From Pseudomonadota bacterium (GTDB lineage: Bacteria; Desulfobacterota; Desulfobulbia; Desulfobulbales; Desulfobulbaceae): a DNA stretch of 6,688 nucleotides. This document shows, piece by piece, positions 5,843 through 6,688 of this stretch (positions are counted from its first letter, which is position 1; every line of letters starts with the position of its first letter). The DNA lies in assembly GCA_009778235.1 (NCBI GenBank), contig WRKE01000204.1:1-6688 (forward strand), written 5' to 3'. A program made the position numbers and the translations under genes. A model generated the notes under the pieces. The model worked only from the letters and a program-made list of their open reading frames with translations, ran no database searches and was not told the DNA's origin.

Positions 5843-6688
5843 CTATCCTTCTTCCCTGGCCTGCTGCGCCAACAGCAGCGCCATGATCGCCTCGATGGAG
5901 TCGCAACCATAGAGTTCCTGCCGCATGCGGGCGGCACCGTTTACCCCGGTGAGCAGCTTGGTTGTTTGATTCTTCACCTTGAACAGCACTTTGGGCAGCG
6001 GCAGAAATTGCTGGGCCAAGTGCAGGTATCGCTTGATAAGCTCCATCCGGCCGGCCAAGGTGTCCGGGCGGTCGCTAAGGCCGAACAGCCACGGATTGGC
6101 GAGTGCCCCCCGGCCGACCATCACCCCGTCACACCCGGTGGCCGCCATCATGGCCAGGCCGTCGGCCCGGGTGAGGACATCGCCGTTGCCGATCACCGGA
6201 ATTGAGATTTTTTCTTTTGCGGCCCGGATCACCTCCCAGTCCGCTTTGCCGCCGAACCCCTGGGCCCAGGTGCGGCCGTGGATGACCATTGCCGCCGCAC
6301 CCGCATCCTCGGCCATGGCAGCGAATTCCGGGGCAATGATCTCTCCGTCGCTCCAGCCGCTGCGGCATTTGACCGTCACCGGCAGGGTGGAGACGGCGCA
6401 TACCGCCCGGATGATGGCCGCCGCCAGGCGGGGCTCTTTCATCAGGGCCGCACCGTATCCCTTCTTGACCACTTTGCGCACCGGACATCCCATGTTGATG
6501 TCGATCAGGTCCACCGGCAATTCGGAAACCATGGCCGCTGCCCGGGCCATGGTTTCCGGATCGCCGCCGAACAACTGGACCGCAAAGGGACGCTCCTCGG
6601 GCACGGTGAGCAGCAGTTCGCAGGTTTTCTTCTGCTCAAAGACCAACCCATGGCAACTGACCATCTCGGAGACAACCAGGGCTGCCCC
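5843..6688 (-). CDS. tRNA-dihydrouridine synthase, DusB family (5' end missing)
   Basis: The last 281 codons of a flavin-dependent tRNA-dihydrouridine synthase; the start lies beyond the right edge, and about 25-40 residues are missing relative to the usual 310-330. The frame is open to the edge, where it reads GAALVVSEMVSCHGL. Landmarks are QLFGGDPETM, DINMGCPVRKVVKKGYGAAL with the catalytic Cys encoded at 6485-6487, PVTVKCRSGW, VIHGRTWAQGFGGKADW (phosphate and substrate contacts), PVIGNGDV and GCDGVMVGRGALANPWLF (FMN phosphate binding). The C-terminal helical tRNA-binding part is present. The enzyme reduces specific uridines in the tRNA D-loop using FMN and NADPH. The motif set, especially VKKGYGAALM and GRGALANPW, fits DusB-like proteins best; which uridine it modifies is not readable. 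One uncommon feature is the CRSGW motif, where many relatives have K-I/M-R-x-GW. It ends at TAG (5843-5845), five bases before the antitoxin remnant. Confidence 0.95.
   Translation of the reverse strand, partial: GAALVVSEMVSCHGLVFEQKKTCELLLTVPEERPFAVQLFGGDPETMARAAAMVSELPVDLIDINMGCPVRKVVKKGYGAALMKEPRLAAAIIRAVCAVSTLPVTVKCRSGWSDGEIIAPEFAAMAEDAGAAAMVIHGRTWAQGFGGKADWEVIRAAKEKISIPVIGNGDVLTRADGLAMMAATGCDGVMVGRGALANPWLFGLSDRPDTLAGRMELIKRYLHLAQQFLPLPKVLFKVKNQTTKLLTGVNGAARMRQELYGCDSIEAIMALLLAQQAREEG

Noticed and set aside
5545..5937. Single 130-codon minus-strand gene spanning the dus end and antitoxin core
   Set aside because: Its first 33 residues are out-of-frame dus sequence and its last 60 are out-of-frame toxin sequence; only the middle 35 codons are antitoxin-like, so it is a relic and not a gene.
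1..6688. CRISPR array, tRNA/rRNA genes, insertion sequences or phage attachment sites
   Set aside because: I looked for regularly spaced repeats, transposase motifs, terminal inverted repeats and conserved tRNA sequence and found none.

Overview
This is a GC-rich (roughly 60% G+C by eye) bacterial chromosomal segment with tightly packed genes on both strands. The gene set is a NtrC/AtoC-like receiver domain, an Rnm/TrpH-like PHP phosphoesterase, a MoxR/VWA pair of the CbbQ-CbbO/NorQ-NorD type, a Sel1-repeat protein and a DusB-like enzyme. It fits a Gram-negative proteobacterium, perhaps a Desulfobulbales-like (former deltaproteobacterial) lineage. That placement is an impression from protein style and no marker gene proves it.

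Layout, left to right. Bases 3-317 (minus) are the first 105 codons of a response regulator that runs off the left edge. Bases 295-1191 (minus) are a complete PHP-domain phosphoesterase whose 3' end overlaps the regulator start by 23 bp, so the two probably form one leftward operon. Bases 1192-1367 are a divergent intergenic region with a good sigma70-type promoter and strong ribosome binding site facing right. Its -35 box overlaps a perfect TTGACA on the other strand. Bases 1368-2180 and 2186-4435 (plus) encode a MoxR-family AAA+ ATPase and its VWA-domain partner, 5 bases apart. Bases 4506-5387 (plus) encode an exported or membrane-anchored Sel1-repeat protein, 70 bases further on and probably in the same transcription unit. 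Bases 5388-5842 hold no intact gene, but they contain a decayed Phd-VapC toxin-antitoxin module on the minus strand. Bases 5843-6688 (minus) are most of a DusB-family tRNA-dihydrouridine synthase whose N-terminus lies beyond the right edge.

The functional core is the rightward pair. Known CbbQ/CbbO and NorQ/NorD complexes remodel metal-dependent enzymes (RuBisCO, nitric oxide reductase): the AAA+ ring supplies the force and the MIDAS-bearing VWA protein recognises the client. Neither client gene is in this window, so the target of this pair is unknown, and the adjacent Sel1 protein is a weak guess at an associated factor. The clearest unexpected item is the toxin-antitoxin relic directly behind dus. 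The middle of the module is deleted, joining the C-terminal half of the antitoxin to the C-terminal half of the toxin out of frame.
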